Assembly (NCBI GenBank): GCA_036563645.1
Contig: DATCMA010000027.1
Coordinates: 62,001 to 126,000 of the forward strand
Origin: DATCMA01 sp036563645
GTDB lineage: Bacteria > Actinomycetota > Actinomycetes > Mycobacteriales > Micromonosporaceae
DNA length: 64,000 nucleotides
Direction of reading: 5' to 3'
Part shown: positions 52,870-61,621 of the stretch, piece by piece
Numbering within the stretch: the first letter of the stretch is position 1
Layout: each line of letters opens with the position of its first letter
Translations under genes and position numbers: made by a program
Notes under the pieces: model-generated
Databases searched by the model: none
What the model was told of the DNA's origin: nothing
What the model saw: only the letters and a program-made list of their open reading frames with translations

Positions 52870-54318
52870 TTACCGCGTGGCGGCCAAGCGCCGCCCCAGC
52901 AGCCTGCCGAACGTCAGCGCCGGCGTGACGAGCATGCCGGAGCAGAAGCTGTTCCCGCAGGTAGCCCCCGCTCCGATCACCTCGCCGATGGCGTAGAGCC
53001 CCTCGATGCGCTCGCCGGCCTCGGTACGCACGGTGAAGGTGTCGTCGATGTCGAGACCGACGAAGGTGACCAACGTGATGCCGTGGTTGCGGATCGCGTA
53101 GAACGGCGGCTGGGCGATCGGGGCGGGCAGGTGCTTCCGCCCGAACTCCTCGTCGACCCCGCGCGCCACGGCGTCGTTGTAGCGCGCCACCGTCTCCACG
53201 AGGTTCGCCGGGTTGATACCCGCCAACGCGGCGAGCTCCTCGAGGGTGTCCGCGCTGTGCAGGCCTTCCCGCTTGTTCATCATCGCCCGAACCTCGTCGG
53301 GGCCGTAGCCCACGATCATCTCCATGGGCCCGGTCGACTGGCTCAGCGCGTAGTCGTCGAAGACGGTCCAGAAGGTTTGGTCAGGAATCTGGGTCAGCGC
53401 CCGTTCCTTCTCGTCGATCGACGGCTCGTCCTCGGCCACCCACCGCCGTCCGTCCCGGTTGACGTAGATCTCGAACGGCGGGCGCTCCCGAGTCAGCCGC
53501 TGCCGGTCACCCCAGTTCGCCCGGCCCGGGGTCCGGGGATCCGGCAGCCCGCCGAAGGTGGGCAAGTAGGTCCCCTTGCCCTGCAGGCCCGCGCCCAGCG
53601 CCCGGGCGAGGTGGATGCCGTCCCCCGTCGAGGTCTTGTACGCGGCCGACACCAAGGGCGAGCCCTCAAGCTCAGCGAAGAGCTCCGGATCGGAGCCGAA
53701 ACCGCCCGTCGCGAGCACGACGTGCCGCGCATCGACGGCGATGTCGCGACCATCCCGGAAGACGGTGACTCCGCAGACGCGTCCCTGCGCGTCCTGGCGA
53801 ATCTCCGTCACCGGCGCGTTCGTCCACAGTGTTAGGTCGTACGCCGCCTGGACCCGCTCCAACTCCTTGCGGAGGACTTCCAAAATCGACAGACCCTCGT
53901 CGCGCCCGTAGTAGGTGCGCGGGGTGTTGTACGGCTCGTGCCCGTAGATGATCCGTGGGGTCTCCGGCGCGAAATTGAACCCCAGGTCGTCCAACCAGTC
54001 GATGGTCTCGGCAGCGTGCCGCACCTGAATTTGAATCAAGTCCTCACGGGCGGTGCCTTTGCTGATGCGCCGAATGTCGGCCAGGTGCTCCTCTGGGGAG
54101 TCCACAATGCCGCGCTCGGCTTGCCGGCGAGTACCTGCGGCGGACATATGACCGCCGGAAATGTGGAGAGTGCCGCCGATTTGAGCGTCCTTCTCCACCA
54201 GCAGGACTCGGGCCCCGCCCTCAGCAGCGGTGATCGCGCATGGGAGTCCCGCGGTGCCCGCCCCCACCACGACAACGTCGTACGTGGTCTCCTGCGCCTG
54301 AGCCGCCTGGCCAGTCAC
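52870..54318 (-). CDS. FAD-dependent fumarate reductase/ketosteroid dehydrogenase-like protein
   Basis: A 482-aa flavoprotein of the flavocytochrome c/3-ketosteroid dehydrogenase group. The FAD site is VVVVGAGTAGLPCAITAAEGG (about 15-35), then GGTLHISGGHMSAAGTRRQ, ATGGFGSDPELFAEL and the C-terminal GLYAIGEVIGAGATCGNSFC. The cap domain lies between. The reaction is a C=C/C-C redox step on an unknown, probably cyclic, substrate. GTG 54318 has AAGGAG six bases upstream. It resembles the flavoprotein half of the VOC fusion upstream on the same strand. Confidence 0.9.
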   Translation of the reverse strand: MTGQAAQAQETTYDVVVVGAGTAGLPCAITAAEGGARVLLVEKDAQIGGTLHISGGHMSAAGTRRQAERGIVDSPEEHLADIRRISKGTAREDLIQIQVRHAAETIDWLDDLGFNFAPETPRIIYGHEPYNTPRTYYGRDEGLSILEVLRKELERVQAAYDLTLWTNAPVTEIRQDAQGRVCGVTVFRDGRDIAVDARHVVLATGGFGSDPELFAELEGSPLVSAAYKTSTGDGIHLARALGAGLQGKGTYLPTFGGLPDPRTPGRANWGDRQRLTRERPPFEIYVNRDGRRWVAEDEPSIDEKERALTQIPDQTFWTVFDDYALSQSTGPMEMIVGYGPDEVRAMMNKREGLHSADTLEELAALAGINPANLVETVARYNDAVARGVDEEFGRKHLPAPIAQPPFYAIRNHGITLVTFVGLDIDDTFTVRTEAGERIEGLYAIGEVIGAGATCGNSFCSGMLVTPALTFGRLLGRRLAATR

Positions 54319-54358
54319 ACCTGTCTCCTTCTCGTCATTCGGCAGGTCGCACACATTG

Positions 54359-54395
54359 GCTGGTCTCCGCGCCCGGCGAGGGCGCGGAGACCAGC
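54359..54395 (-). terminator. Hairpin between bicupin and flavoprotein genes
   Basis: Perfect 16-bp arms (54359-54374 and 54380-54395) with a 5-nt loop, six bases after the bicupin stop. It would uncouple or attenuate transcription into the flavoprotein gene. Confidence 0.65.
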
Positions 54396-54400
54396 TCGGA

Positions 54401-55672
54401 TCACATGCCGTCGCCGTCCCAACGGCCACACGAGCGCGACCGCACCGGCAGCGTGGAGAGGATCGGCGCGGGGATCGGCTCACCCTGCTTCCACGCCCGA
54501 CCGGCGCCCCAGTTGTAGGCGCGCTCGTCGGTGCGCTCGGCCGGGTGCTCCATCGCCCGCGGGTCGACGTCCCAGGTGAGCGTCACCGGCGCGTGCTCGT
54601 GGCTGTGGTCGTGGTCGTGGCTGTGCTCGTGGTCGTGGTCGTGGCTGTGCCCCTCGCCCAGGTTCCGCGAGTGGCCACCCTGCAGCTGCGCGGCGTCCAG
54701 CGCCTTGGCGATCGCGATCAGCGACTTGTCGATGCCCTTGCCGTGGATCGCGATCGGGTCGTCGGGAGCGCCCTGTTCCTTGACGTACTCCCAGGACTTG
54801 CGCAGCATCTCCTCGTCGGCCTCGGTCCGCCACGGCTGGGCCAGGTCGTGCGAGGACTGCGACCAGCGCAGCGGGTGCTTGGCGCCCACGGGGCCGTAGT
54901 TGAGGGCCTCGCCGCCCCACCGCACCCACTCGTTCTGGGTGTACCAGTTGAACAGCTCACCGTCGGAGCGCAGCAGCCAGGTCGCGCCGCCCTCCATCGT
55001 GGTGAAGTGGCCGTGCTTGATGCGCGCCGGCCGGAAGAAGTAGACGCCCGGCTTGAGGGTGCCGAAGTTGTACTCCATGTGGCCCTGGAGGGTGTAGGCC
55101 TCCTCGTAGCACGGGTGGTGGGCCAGACGGTGGTCAGCCCACCCCTCCTGCGCGTGCACGAGCCGGGTGTAGAAGCCGGTCACCGGGTCGACGTGCAGGT
55201 ACTTGATGTACAGACCCGGCATCGGGCCAGGGTTGGGGACCGCGTCCCACTTCATCGCCTCGGTGTCGAGGATGATGACGTCCTCGCGCGCCTCCGGCCA
55301 CCGCGGGGCGTTGACCGAGTCGACCGGGTCGAATCCGGCGTCGCCGTATTCGCGGTAGTGGAGGATCTTGGTGCCCTCGGAGAACTTGATGGCGTCCACG
55401 GGAACGCCCTTGGGGGCGTACAGGTACCCGCCCTTGCCGATGGTCCGGTCGCCAACGGTCATGGAGCCTTCGAGGACGAAGTACTCCGTGTTGGCGTGGT
55501 GAATACCCGGCCCCCGGCCCCAGTCGGTGTGGAAGTCGATCCGCAGCGAAGACGAACCATCTTCCTCGTCGACGGAGAGGCGGCGCTCGCTCGCGCGGCC
55601 TTCACCGAACGGCAGCTCAGCCGCGTGCCAGATGTAGTCGTCTTCGTGAATGATTTCAACGTGGGGACGCAA
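54401..55672 (-). CDS. Bicupin protein with histidine-rich segment
   Basis: A 423-aa two-cupin protein. Cupin 1 (about 35-110) has GIHHANTEYFVLEGSMTVGD and GGYLYAPKGVPVDA. Cupin 2 (about 155-245) has HRLAHHPCYEEAYTLQGHMEYN and YFFRPARIKHGHF. Both carry plausible His/Glu metal ligands, so a metal-dependent oxygenase or isomerase is possible. Residues 341-360 alternate His with Asp, Ser and Glu (ten His in twenty), a metal-binding or storage tail. The start is TTG, with AAGGGG five bases upstream; no ATG or GTG fits better. Confidence 0.8.
   Translation of the reverse strand: MRPHVEIIHEDDYIWHAAELPFGEGRASERRLSVDEEDGSSSLRIDFHTDWGRGPGIHHANTEYFVLEGSMTVGDRTIGKGGYLYAPKGVPVDAIKFSEGTKILHYREYGDAGFDPVDSVNAPRWPEAREDVIILDTEAMKWDAVPNPGPMPGLYIKYLHVDPVTGFYTRLVHAQEGWADHRLAHHPCYEEAYTLQGHMEYNFGTLKPGVYFFRPARIKHGHFTTMEGGATWLLRSDGELFNWYTQNEWVRWGGEALNYGPVGAKHPLRWSQSSHDLAQPWRTEADEEMLRKSWEYVKEQGAPDDPIAIHGKGIDKSLIAIAKALDAAQLQGGHSRNLGEGHSHDHDHEHSHDHDHSHEHAPVTLTWDVDPRAMEHPAERTDERAYNWGAGRAWKQGEPIPAPILSTLPVRSRSCGRWDGDGM
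54591..54650 (-). repeat. GTGGTC/GCTGTG minisatellite inside the bicupin gene
   Basis: About 60 bp of hexamer-like units (GTGGCTGTG, GTGGTCGTG) on the plus strand encode the His-Asp-rich segment. Such tracts change length by slippage. Confidence 0.75.
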
Positions 55673-55788
55673 CTCTGCCCCTTTCCTGAGAAAGTTCCAA
55701 AACTCGGAACGCGTATTCCAAATGGATGAGAAAACTGTCTCGACGCCGGATCACCGGCTCCGCCTCAGCACGCTGAAAAAGGGGCGCC
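55673..55788. other. Regulatory gap upstream of the bicupin gene
   Basis: AT-richer DNA (55690-55740) holds GGAACGCGTATTCC (55707-55720), a 14-bp dyad related to the island's palindrome but with one extra base in the centre. A small dyad GCCGGATCACCGGC lies at 55745-55758. It probably contains the bicupin promoter; boxes not assigned. Confidence 0.4.
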
Positions 55789-56751
55789 TCAGCTCGCGTG
55801 CTCGACAAACGTCACCGGAATGCCGTTTGGGGTATCCACCATCGCTACCCGCTTTTCGGCGAAAAGCACCTTCGGCCCGGGCACCGGTCCGGTCAGGACC
55901 GTCCCGCCGAGCTCCCGGACTCGCGCCACCGTCGCGTCGAGATCGCGCGTCCGCACCAGCCAGCCGGTGTGGCCGAGGTGCCGCGCGGTCCGCTGCTCGG
56001 CCCGCCGGTCCCGCCCCATCGTGCGGTTCTGGATGCAGGTGACCTCGATCCGCGCCGTCGTCGGGCCAGCCAAGAACGACAGCCGCATGACGGTGCCCGA
56101 CGGCAGGCTCGCCATCTCGTCCAGCCCGGGGTGGCTGAACGTGGCGTCATACCACTGCGACAGCCCGAGCCCGTCCGGCCCCCAGAACCGAATCTCCGAC
56201 TCGAAGTCGGGAACGTGGCAGACCACCGACGTGAGCTCGGTGTAGAAGCGGTCTGGCTCGGCGTCCCACGCCGCCGTGCCCCGCGGCACGGCCGGCTGGA
56301 CGAACACCACCGCGGTGCCCTCCGGGGCGTTGCAGAAGCCCTCGGTGACCGTGACGACCTTCTCCCCCAGCGGCACCTCCCAGGTCGCCGGAGGCGTGAC
56401 CCACGAGTAGCCGGCCGCCGTCAACACCCGGTGCGACTCCTGGATGTCCCGGGTGTACAGGTCGATGCCGGCCAAGCCGAAGTCGGCCGAGTGGGGGTAG
56501 ACGGCGGGGCCGGGGTTTGGCACCTGGAGCAGCACGATCCGGCCATGGTCCGCGCCGGCGGCGGTCAGCACCGTCACGCCGATCTCGCCGACGCCCTCAC
56601 CCCAGATCGCCGAGGCCTCGGCGGCGCTGAGCCGTCCGGTCTCCGCGACCGCGAAACCCAGCTGGTCACAGTAGAACTTCAGATGGTCGTCCGGATTCGT
56701 GACGCCGACGAACGCCGCGTTGATCCCTTGGATCAATGGCTCGTCACTCAT
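55789..56751 (-). CDS. Bi-domain VOC (glyoxalase/dioxygenase superfamily) protein
   Basis: A 320-aa protein with two VOC modules. The first (about 5-155) has INAAFVGVTNPDDHLKFYCDQLGF; the second (about 170-318) has YTELTSVVCHVPDFESEIRFW and ends MVDTPNGIPVTFVEH, where the Glu is a usual VOC metal ligand. VOC proteins include extradiol dioxygenases, glyoxalases and epimerases; the activity here is unknown. ATG with GGAGGAG seven bases upstream. It starts 15 bp after the VOC-flavoprotein fusion stop. Confidence 0.85.
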   Translation of the reverse strand: MSDEPLIQGINAAFVGVTNPDDHLKFYCDQLGFAVAETGRLSAAEASAIWGEGVGEIGVTVLTAAGADHGRIVLLQVPNPGPAVYPHSADFGLAGIDLYTRDIQESHRVLTAAGYSWVTPPATWEVPLGEKVVTVTEGFCNAPEGTAVVFVQPAVPRGTAAWDAEPDRFYTELTSVVCHVPDFESEIRFWGPDGLGLSQWYDATFSHPGLDEMASLPSGTVMRLSFLAGPTTARIEVTCIQNRTMGRDRRAEQRTARHLGHTGWLVRTRDLDATVARVRELGGTVLTGPVPGPKVLFAEKRVAMVDTPNGIPVTFVEHAS

Positions 56752-56766
56752 CCCTGCACTCCTCCC

Positions 56767-59088
56767 CTACTTCACCGCAGCGGCAAGGCGAGCACCGAGC
56801 CTGCGACCGAGGGTCATAGCTGGTGTGACGCTCATGCCACCGACGTAGTTGTCGCCCGCGAAGACGTTGTTGCCGAGGACCTCGCCCACCGCGTACAGGC
56901 CCGGAATCGGCGTGCCGGCCTCGGTCAGCACCTGCATGTCGGTGTTCACCCGCAGCCCATCGCGCGAGAGGATCGAGGCCGCCACGCTCGTGACGGCGTA
57001 GAACGGGGGCGTGGCGATGCGGGTGGGCAGGGTGGTCCGCCCGAAGTCGGGGTCGGTGCCGGAGTCGACGGCGGCGTTGTACCGCTCTACCGTCGCCACC
57101 AACCTCTCCGGATCGATGCCGAGCTTCTCGGCGAGCTCCGCGAGGGTGTCGGCCCGGGTGACCCACGGACTGGTCCGGCACGCCTCCGCGAACCGCTCCT
57201 TGGTCCAGTCACCGGTGTTGTTCCGGATCAACGGCACGGGGGCGTTCTCGACCGCCGTCTGGTCGAAGACCACGTACATGGTCACGTCAGGCTGCTCGAG
57301 GAGCGCCCGCTCGCGCTGCTCGGGGCTGGTGGTGTCCTCCGCGACGAAGCGCTCGCCCCGCTTGTTGACCCAAATCTCGTACGGCGTGCGGTACGCGGGC
57401 GCCATCTCCAGGAACGCCTCGCGGTAGTCCACGGCGAAGCCCGGCCGGTTCGGATCCGGGATCAGCCCCATCACGGGCAGGAAGATCCCGTCGTGGGAGA
57501 CCGCGGCGCCGAGCTCCCGCGCCATGAGCAGACCGTCGCCGGTGGCGTGGTCGAGGCAGCCGATCAGCGCCGATCGGCAGTGCTCGGGGAGGAACTGGTT
57601 CCGCAGCTCCACGTTCGCGTCGTACCCACCGGTGGCGAGCACCACCGCGTCGCCGCGGATCTGCCACTCCTCACCACTGCCGTCGGAGCGGCGGACCTGG
57701 ACCCCGCACACCCGGCCGTCGACGGTCACCAGCTTGGTCACCCGGGTGTTGAGGTGCAGGGTGACCCGTCCGGATTCGACGAGCGGCGTGAGCATCCGCT
57801 CCAGGAGCTGGAGCACCGACAACCCGTACTTGACACCCCAGTAGGTGCGCGGCACCGAGTAAACCTCGTGGCCGTGCACCAAGCCCGGTGTGTCGGGGTG
57901 GAATTCAAAGCCGTTCTCGTCGAGCCAGTCGACCAGCTCCCCTTGCAGGCTCACCGACAGCCACGCCAGCTCCCGGTTGACCTTGCCGTGCGACAGGCGC
58001 AGCACGTCCTCGAAGTGACGCTGGGGATCGTCGTCGATACCCCGCTCCCGCTGGCGACGGGTACCGGCGCCGGAGAACTCGCCGTTGGCGATGTGGAGCA
58101 TCCCGCCGATGCGGGACTGCTTTTCGACGAGGTGGACGTGGGCGCCGTTCTGGGCCGCGGCGATCGCGGTGCAGAGCCCGCTGCTGCCACCGCCGATGAC
58201 GACGATGGTCCGGCCGGCGTCCGCCGCCTCGGTGGCCGGCGCCGCGGTCTCGGCGGCCGGGACAAGGGCGATCTCCACCCCCACCGGCCCGCGGAGCACG
58301 CCGTCGCCGAGGTCCTCGGCTCCGGCGGCCAGCAGGGCCTGACGGGTCGCGGACGGGTCATCGGCGGCGAAGACGATCCGGGTGATCCCCACGGGCTCCG
58401 CCGTCCGCGGGGTGACGGGCACCCCGGTGAAGGACATGATCTCCAGTCGCGCGGGCGCCGCGTCCGGACCCACCAGGAAGGCCAACCGCAGCTGCGCACC
58501 CGGCGGCATGCCGACGAGCTCTTCGAACTCCGCGCCGGCCATCGTGCCGTCGAAGATCGCCCGCATTCCGGCGGACGTGAAGAACTGCACCGCCGCGTCG
58601 TGCTCCTGGCTGTCGACGACCAGCACGACGGTGTGCAGCTCAGAGTGCAGCCGCTGGGCGTCGCCCTCCAGCGCCGGGCTGGGGCGGTGCGCGCCGGCGA
58701 CGGCCTTCGGGATCGTCCACCACACGCCGTCGGCACCGCGGGCCACCAGCTCCGACAGGCTCCCCCCGCCGTACGCGTAGGTCACCGGGGTGCGGGGGGC
58801 GCCACCCGCCGCGGCGATCGCCTCGACCGTGGCGTCCAGGTCGCGGGAGTAGATCCCGAGCAGGCGGGGACCGGGATCCCACACGTTCGGCGGAGTGGTG
58901 GGCGCCGCCGACGCGGGAACGAGCCGCAGGCGGCCACTGGGTGAACCGGGTACGCCGAGCAGCACGCCGTCGGCGCTGTCGACGCTGCCCGCCAGCACCT
59001 CGAAGCCGAAGGCCTGGCGATGGAACTGAACCGCGGCCGCCACATCGGCGCTGGCGACCACGACCTCGTGCACGTGACGGAGGCTCAC
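56767..59088 (-). CDS. VOC-VOC-flavoprotein fusion (773 aa)
   Basis: One continuous frame joins two VOC-like modules to a complete flavoprotein. VOC 1 (about 1-130): RHVHEVVVASADVAAAVQFH. VOC 2 (about 148-275): LHTVVLVVDSQEHDAAVQFF and VGITRIVFAADDPSATRQAL. An Ala/Glu/Thr-rich linker (about 279-292) leads to TIVVIGGGSSGLCTAIAAAQ (FAD site, about 294-313). It ends with GLYAVGEVLGNNVFAGDNYVGG. The flavoprotein part parallels the 52.9-54.3 kb gene, including GxLHIxxGxxSxAGTRRQ. The fusion implies that the VOC-catalysed step and the FAD redox step act on the same substrate. GTG start with AAAGGAG six bases upstream. Confidence 0.88.
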   Translation of the reverse strand: MSLRHVHEVVVASADVAAAVQFHRQAFGFEVLAGSVDSADGVLLGVPGSPSGRLRLVPASAAPTTPPNVWDPGPRLLGIYSRDLDATVEAIAAAGGAPRTPVTYAYGGGSLSELVARGADGVWWTIPKAVAGAHRPSPALEGDAQRLHSELHTVVLVVDSQEHDAAVQFFTSAGMRAIFDGTMAGAEFEELVGMPPGAQLRLAFLVGPDAAPARLEIMSFTGVPVTPRTAEPVGITRIVFAADDPSATRQALLAAGAEDLGDGVLRGPVGVEIALVPAAETAAPATEAADAGRTIVVIGGGSSGLCTAIAAAQNGAHVHLVEKQSRIGGMLHIANGEFSGAGTRRQRERGIDDDPQRHFEDVLRLSHGKVNRELAWLSVSLQGELVDWLDENGFEFHPDTPGLVHGHEVYSVPRTYWGVKYGLSVLQLLERMLTPLVESGRVTLHLNTRVTKLVTVDGRVCGVQVRRSDGSGEEWQIRGDAVVLATGGYDANVELRNQFLPEHCRSALIGCLDHATGDGLLMARELGAAVSHDGIFLPVMGLIPDPNRPGFAVDYREAFLEMAPAYRTPYEIWVNKRGERFVAEDTTSPEQRERALLEQPDVTMYVVFDQTAVENAPVPLIRNNTGDWTKERFAEACRTSPWVTRADTLAELAEKLGIDPERLVATVERYNAAVDSGTDPDFGRTTLPTRIATPPFYAVTSVAASILSRDGLRVNTDMQVLTEAGTPIPGLYAVGEVLGNNVFAGDNYVGGMSVTPAMTLGRRLGARLAAAVK

Positions 59089-59131
59089 CTCTGGCTCCTT
59101 TGACTGTCAGCCGTGTCCGGGGACACGTCGC

Positions 59132-59992
59132 CTACCGGGCGAGGCTCAGCACCCGCCGCGCGTTGCGCACCACCGCTTCGTCGATCATTCGGCCGTCCGG
59201 GCCTACGGCGACGCCGCGGCCTTCCGCCATCGCGGCGTCGAACGCGGTGACCACGTCACGGGCGGCGGCGACGGTGGCCTCGTCCGGGGTGAAGACCTCG
59301 TTGACCACCGCGATCTGCGCGGGGTGAATGCATGCGCGACCCACGAAGCCCTGCCGAGCCAGCGCCTCGGTCGACCGGCGCAGCTTCTCCAGGTCCCGGA
59401 AGTTCGTCGACACCGGCGCGACGGGCGGGTTGATCCGGGCCGCGGCGCTGACGAGGACGACGTGGGCGCGGATCATCGCCCACTCGCGTTCGTCCTCCCC
59501 TGGGGTGATACCGGTGTCCGCTCCGAGATCCGCCTCGCCGACCTGGAGGCGGACCACCCGGGGACCCGTGGCGATGTCCTGGGCGCGCAGCACAGCGGCG
59601 GCGGATTCCAGCAGTGGGACGACCTGGACGCTGCCGCGGGCCAGCCCTGCCTTCTCCTCGACCTCGGTGAGGACGTCGTCGAGAGCGCGCAGATCCGCCA
59701 CCGACTCGGTCTTGGCGAGCATGACGCCGGTGAGCGCGGGCCCTACGACCGCGCGCACGTCCTCGTGTCCCAGCTCGCCGGGGTTGATCCGCACCCACAG
59801 CTGGACTGGCTGGTCACCCGCGGCGGGCAGCGTGCGCAGCCACTCCGCCACGACGGTCCGCGCCTCAGCTTTCCGGGCTGGCGCCACCGCATCCTCAAGA
59901 TCAACAATCAGCGCATCCGCACCGCGCCCCAACGCCTTGTGGAGCTTCTCCGGGGCATCGCCAGGCACGTACAGGTAGGAGCGCGGGAGCAC
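59132..59992 (-). CDS. CitE-like (HpcH/HpaI) C-C lyase
   Basis: A 286-aa TIM-barrel enzyme of the citrate lyase beta/malyl-CoA lyase family. PRSYLYVPGDAPEKLHKAL and DALIVDLEDAVAPARKAEA are family signatures; VRINPGELGHED, VVPLLESAAAVL (catalytic Glu) and RLQVGEADLGADTGI (metal-site Asp) follow. It likely cleaves a malyl- or citramalyl-type CoA ester. With the CaiB and MaoC proteins of the island this resembles itaconate-type dissimilation. GTG start; GGAGG is five bases upstream. It is first in the minus-strand gene series, divergent from the MFS gene. Confidence 0.9.
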   Translation of the reverse strand: MLPRSYLYVPGDAPEKLHKALGRGADALIVDLEDAVAPARKAEARTVVAEWLRTLPAAGDQPVQLWVRINPGELGHEDVRAVVGPALTGVMLAKTESVADLRALDDVLTEVEEKAGLARGSVQVVPLLESAAAVLRAQDIATGPRVVRLQVGEADLGADTGITPGEDEREWAMIRAHVVLVSAAARINPPVAPVSTNFRDLEKLRRSTEALARQGFVGRACIHPAQIAVVNEVFTPDEATVAAARDVVTAFDAAMAEGRGVAVGPDGRMIDEAVVRNARRVLSLAR

Positions 59993-60046
59993 AAGGCCCT
60001 CCTTAGTGATCGGCCGATCTCAAGGACACCCATCATTCCATTGCGC

Positions 60047-60059
60047 GGAATGCCGTTTC
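60047..60059. promoter_or_regulatory. Palindrome GGAATGCCGTTTC in the divergent citE-like/MFS promoter region
   Basis: A degenerate copy of the GRAAY-N3-RTTYC dyad. It sits between TTGCGC (60041-60046) and TACACT (60063-60068), a possible 16-bp-spaced promoter for the MFS gene. Confidence 0.45.
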
Positions 60060-60120
60060 ACGTACACTACGGTGGGCTTTCACGCCGAGTCAACGCCGGG
60101 TTAACGGCGAGAGGGGGTTC

Positions 60121-61620
60121 GTGACGCGTCAGCAGCAATCAGCCGCGGTTCCCGTTCGACGCTCGTTCAAACTGACAGCGGTCCTCTGCGCCACCGGCTT
60201 GGCCTTGGCGACGTTCGACCAGTCGTCGTTCACGACAGCGCTGGCCGCGATCCGCAGCGACCTCGCCATCGACCTCAGCACCCTCCAGTGGATCACTTCG
60301 GTGTTGCCGCTCGCGGCCGCCGTAGCGCTGCCGATCAGCGGCACCCTCGGTGACTTCTGGGGCGCCCGCGCCACCATGCAGGCCGGATTCCTCGTGTTCT
60401 CCTGCGGCGCGCTGCTCACCCTGTTCTCCACCGACGCGACGACCCTACTCATCGCGCGGGTGATCCAAGGGATCGGCGTCGCGCTGATGCTGCCCAACGG
60501 CGCGGCGCTGTTAGGCCACAACCTCGGCGACGGCACCCACCGCGCGACCGCCTTCGGGTTCTGGCTCATGATCAGTTCCTCGGGCCTGGTCCTCGGCCCA
60601 CTCGCCGGCGGCGCATTCGCCCAGACCGTGGGGTGGCGCTACACCTACGCGGTCATGGTGCCGGCCGGGCTGCTCAGCGCGGTCGGGCTGCGCCGGCTCG
60701 TCGACACCCCGCGTCAGCGGAGCCGCTCCATCGACGTCGCGGGCCTCCTGACCGCCTCCACCGGGCTCGGGCTGCTCTGCTGGGCGCTGATCGAAGTCGG
60801 CCGTATCGGGCGAGCCGACGCCCAACTGACCGCGGCAGCGATGGCCGCGGCGGGCGCGCTGGTCGCGTTCGCGCTGTTCGTCGCGGTGGAGAAGCGCGTG
60901 CGGCACCCCGTCCTGGACCTGGCGCTCCTGCGCAACCGGCAGTACACCGCGGTGCTCGGTGCCGCCCTGCTGTACAACTTGGCGACCTCGGGCGGCATCT
61001 TCCTGCTGTCGATCTACCTGCAAGAGCAGCGGGGCGTCGGTTCGGTCGTCACCGGCGTGCTCCTGATCATCTCCAACCTCGGGATGCCCCTGGCCGGTCG
61101 CCTGGCCGGTCCTCTCGCGCGATGGCGCCCGCCTCTCGTCGTCATGAGCGGGAGCGCCGCCGGGATGGCGCTCACCTACATCGCCCTCGGCGCGCTCGCG
61201 GTCGCCCCCATCGCTGCCCTGGCCCTGCCGCTGGTCCTCGTCGGCTTGACCTGTGGGGTGCTCTACTCCTTCGACACCCAGGCGGTGCTGGAGCGGGTGC
61301 CGGCTGAGCGGTCCGCCTCGGCGCTCGCCACGTTGGCCTTGATGCGTCAGGTCGGTGGCGTCCTCGGCATCGCCGTCTTGGGCAGCATCGCGCAGCTCGC
61401 GAGCCACGTCCCCGGAGTCGCCGGGGAGCGGGTCGCGCTGGTGACGACCGGCGTGCTCCTCATCCCCGCCGCGCTGTGGCTGCGGTGGGCCCGCCGGCCG
61501 GCGGGCAATGAGCCGGCCGCCACATCAAAAGGCCCCGTACCAGCTCAAACCGGTGCATCTCGCGGGGGCGAAGAGGGCGATCCCCCATTGACTGCCCATT
61601 CCCCCTCGGATACCGTCTAA
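60121..61620 (+). CDS. MFS transporter, DHA2 (14-helix) type
   Basis: A 499-aa major facilitator with about 14 membrane helices. Motif A is GTLGDFWGARATMQ; motif C region is GLVLGPLAGGAFAQTVGWR, typical of drug/proton antiporters of the EmrB/QacA group. The hydrophilic C-terminus is short. It could export a toxic intermediate or import the substrate. GTG start following GAGAGGGGG. Its final codons carry the promoter of the next gene. Confidence 0.92.
   Translation: MTRQQQSAAVPVRRSFKLTAVLCATGLALATFDQSSFTTALAAIRSDLAIDLSTLQWITSVLPLAAAVALPISGTLGDFWGARATMQAGFLVFSCGALLTLFSTDATTLLIARVIQGIGVALMLPNGAALLGHNLGDGTHRATAFGFWLMISSSGLVLGPLAGGAFAQTVGWRYTYAVMVPAGLLSAVGLRRLVDTPRQRSRSIDVAGLLTASTGLGLLCWALIEVGRIGRADAQLTAAAMAAAGALVAFALFVAVEKRVRHPVLDLALLRNRQYTAVLGAALLYNLATSGGIFLLSIYLQEQRGVGSVVTGVLLIISNLGMPLAGRLAGPLARWRPPLVVMSGSAAGMALTYIALGALAVAPIAALALPLVLVGLTCGVLYSFDTQAVLERVPAERSASALATLALMRQVGGVLGIAVLGSIAQLASHVPGVAGERVALVTTGVLLIPAALWLRWARRPAGNEPAATSKGPVPAQTGASRGGEEGDPPLTAHSPSDTV
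61588..61616 (+). promoter_or_regulatory. Promoter TTGACT-N17-TACCGT for second CaiB operon
   Basis: The -35 box TTGACT (61588-61593) and -10 box TACCGT (61611-61616) are 17 bp apart, inside the 3' end of the MFS gene. The arrangement copies the ABC-operon promoter at 45659. Confidence 0.7.
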
Positions 61621-61621
61621 C

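Noticed and set aside
54591..54650. Short tandem units considered as a CRISPR array
   Set aside because: There are no spacers of constant length. The units are coding hexamer-like repeats giving a His/Asp tract in frame with the bicupin.
55798..58944. Plus-strand open frame of 1048 codons
   Set aside because: It is antisense to the VOC and VOC-flavoprotein genes. Its translation is Arg/Gly/His-rich without any fold signature, as expected for a shadow frame in high-GC DNA.
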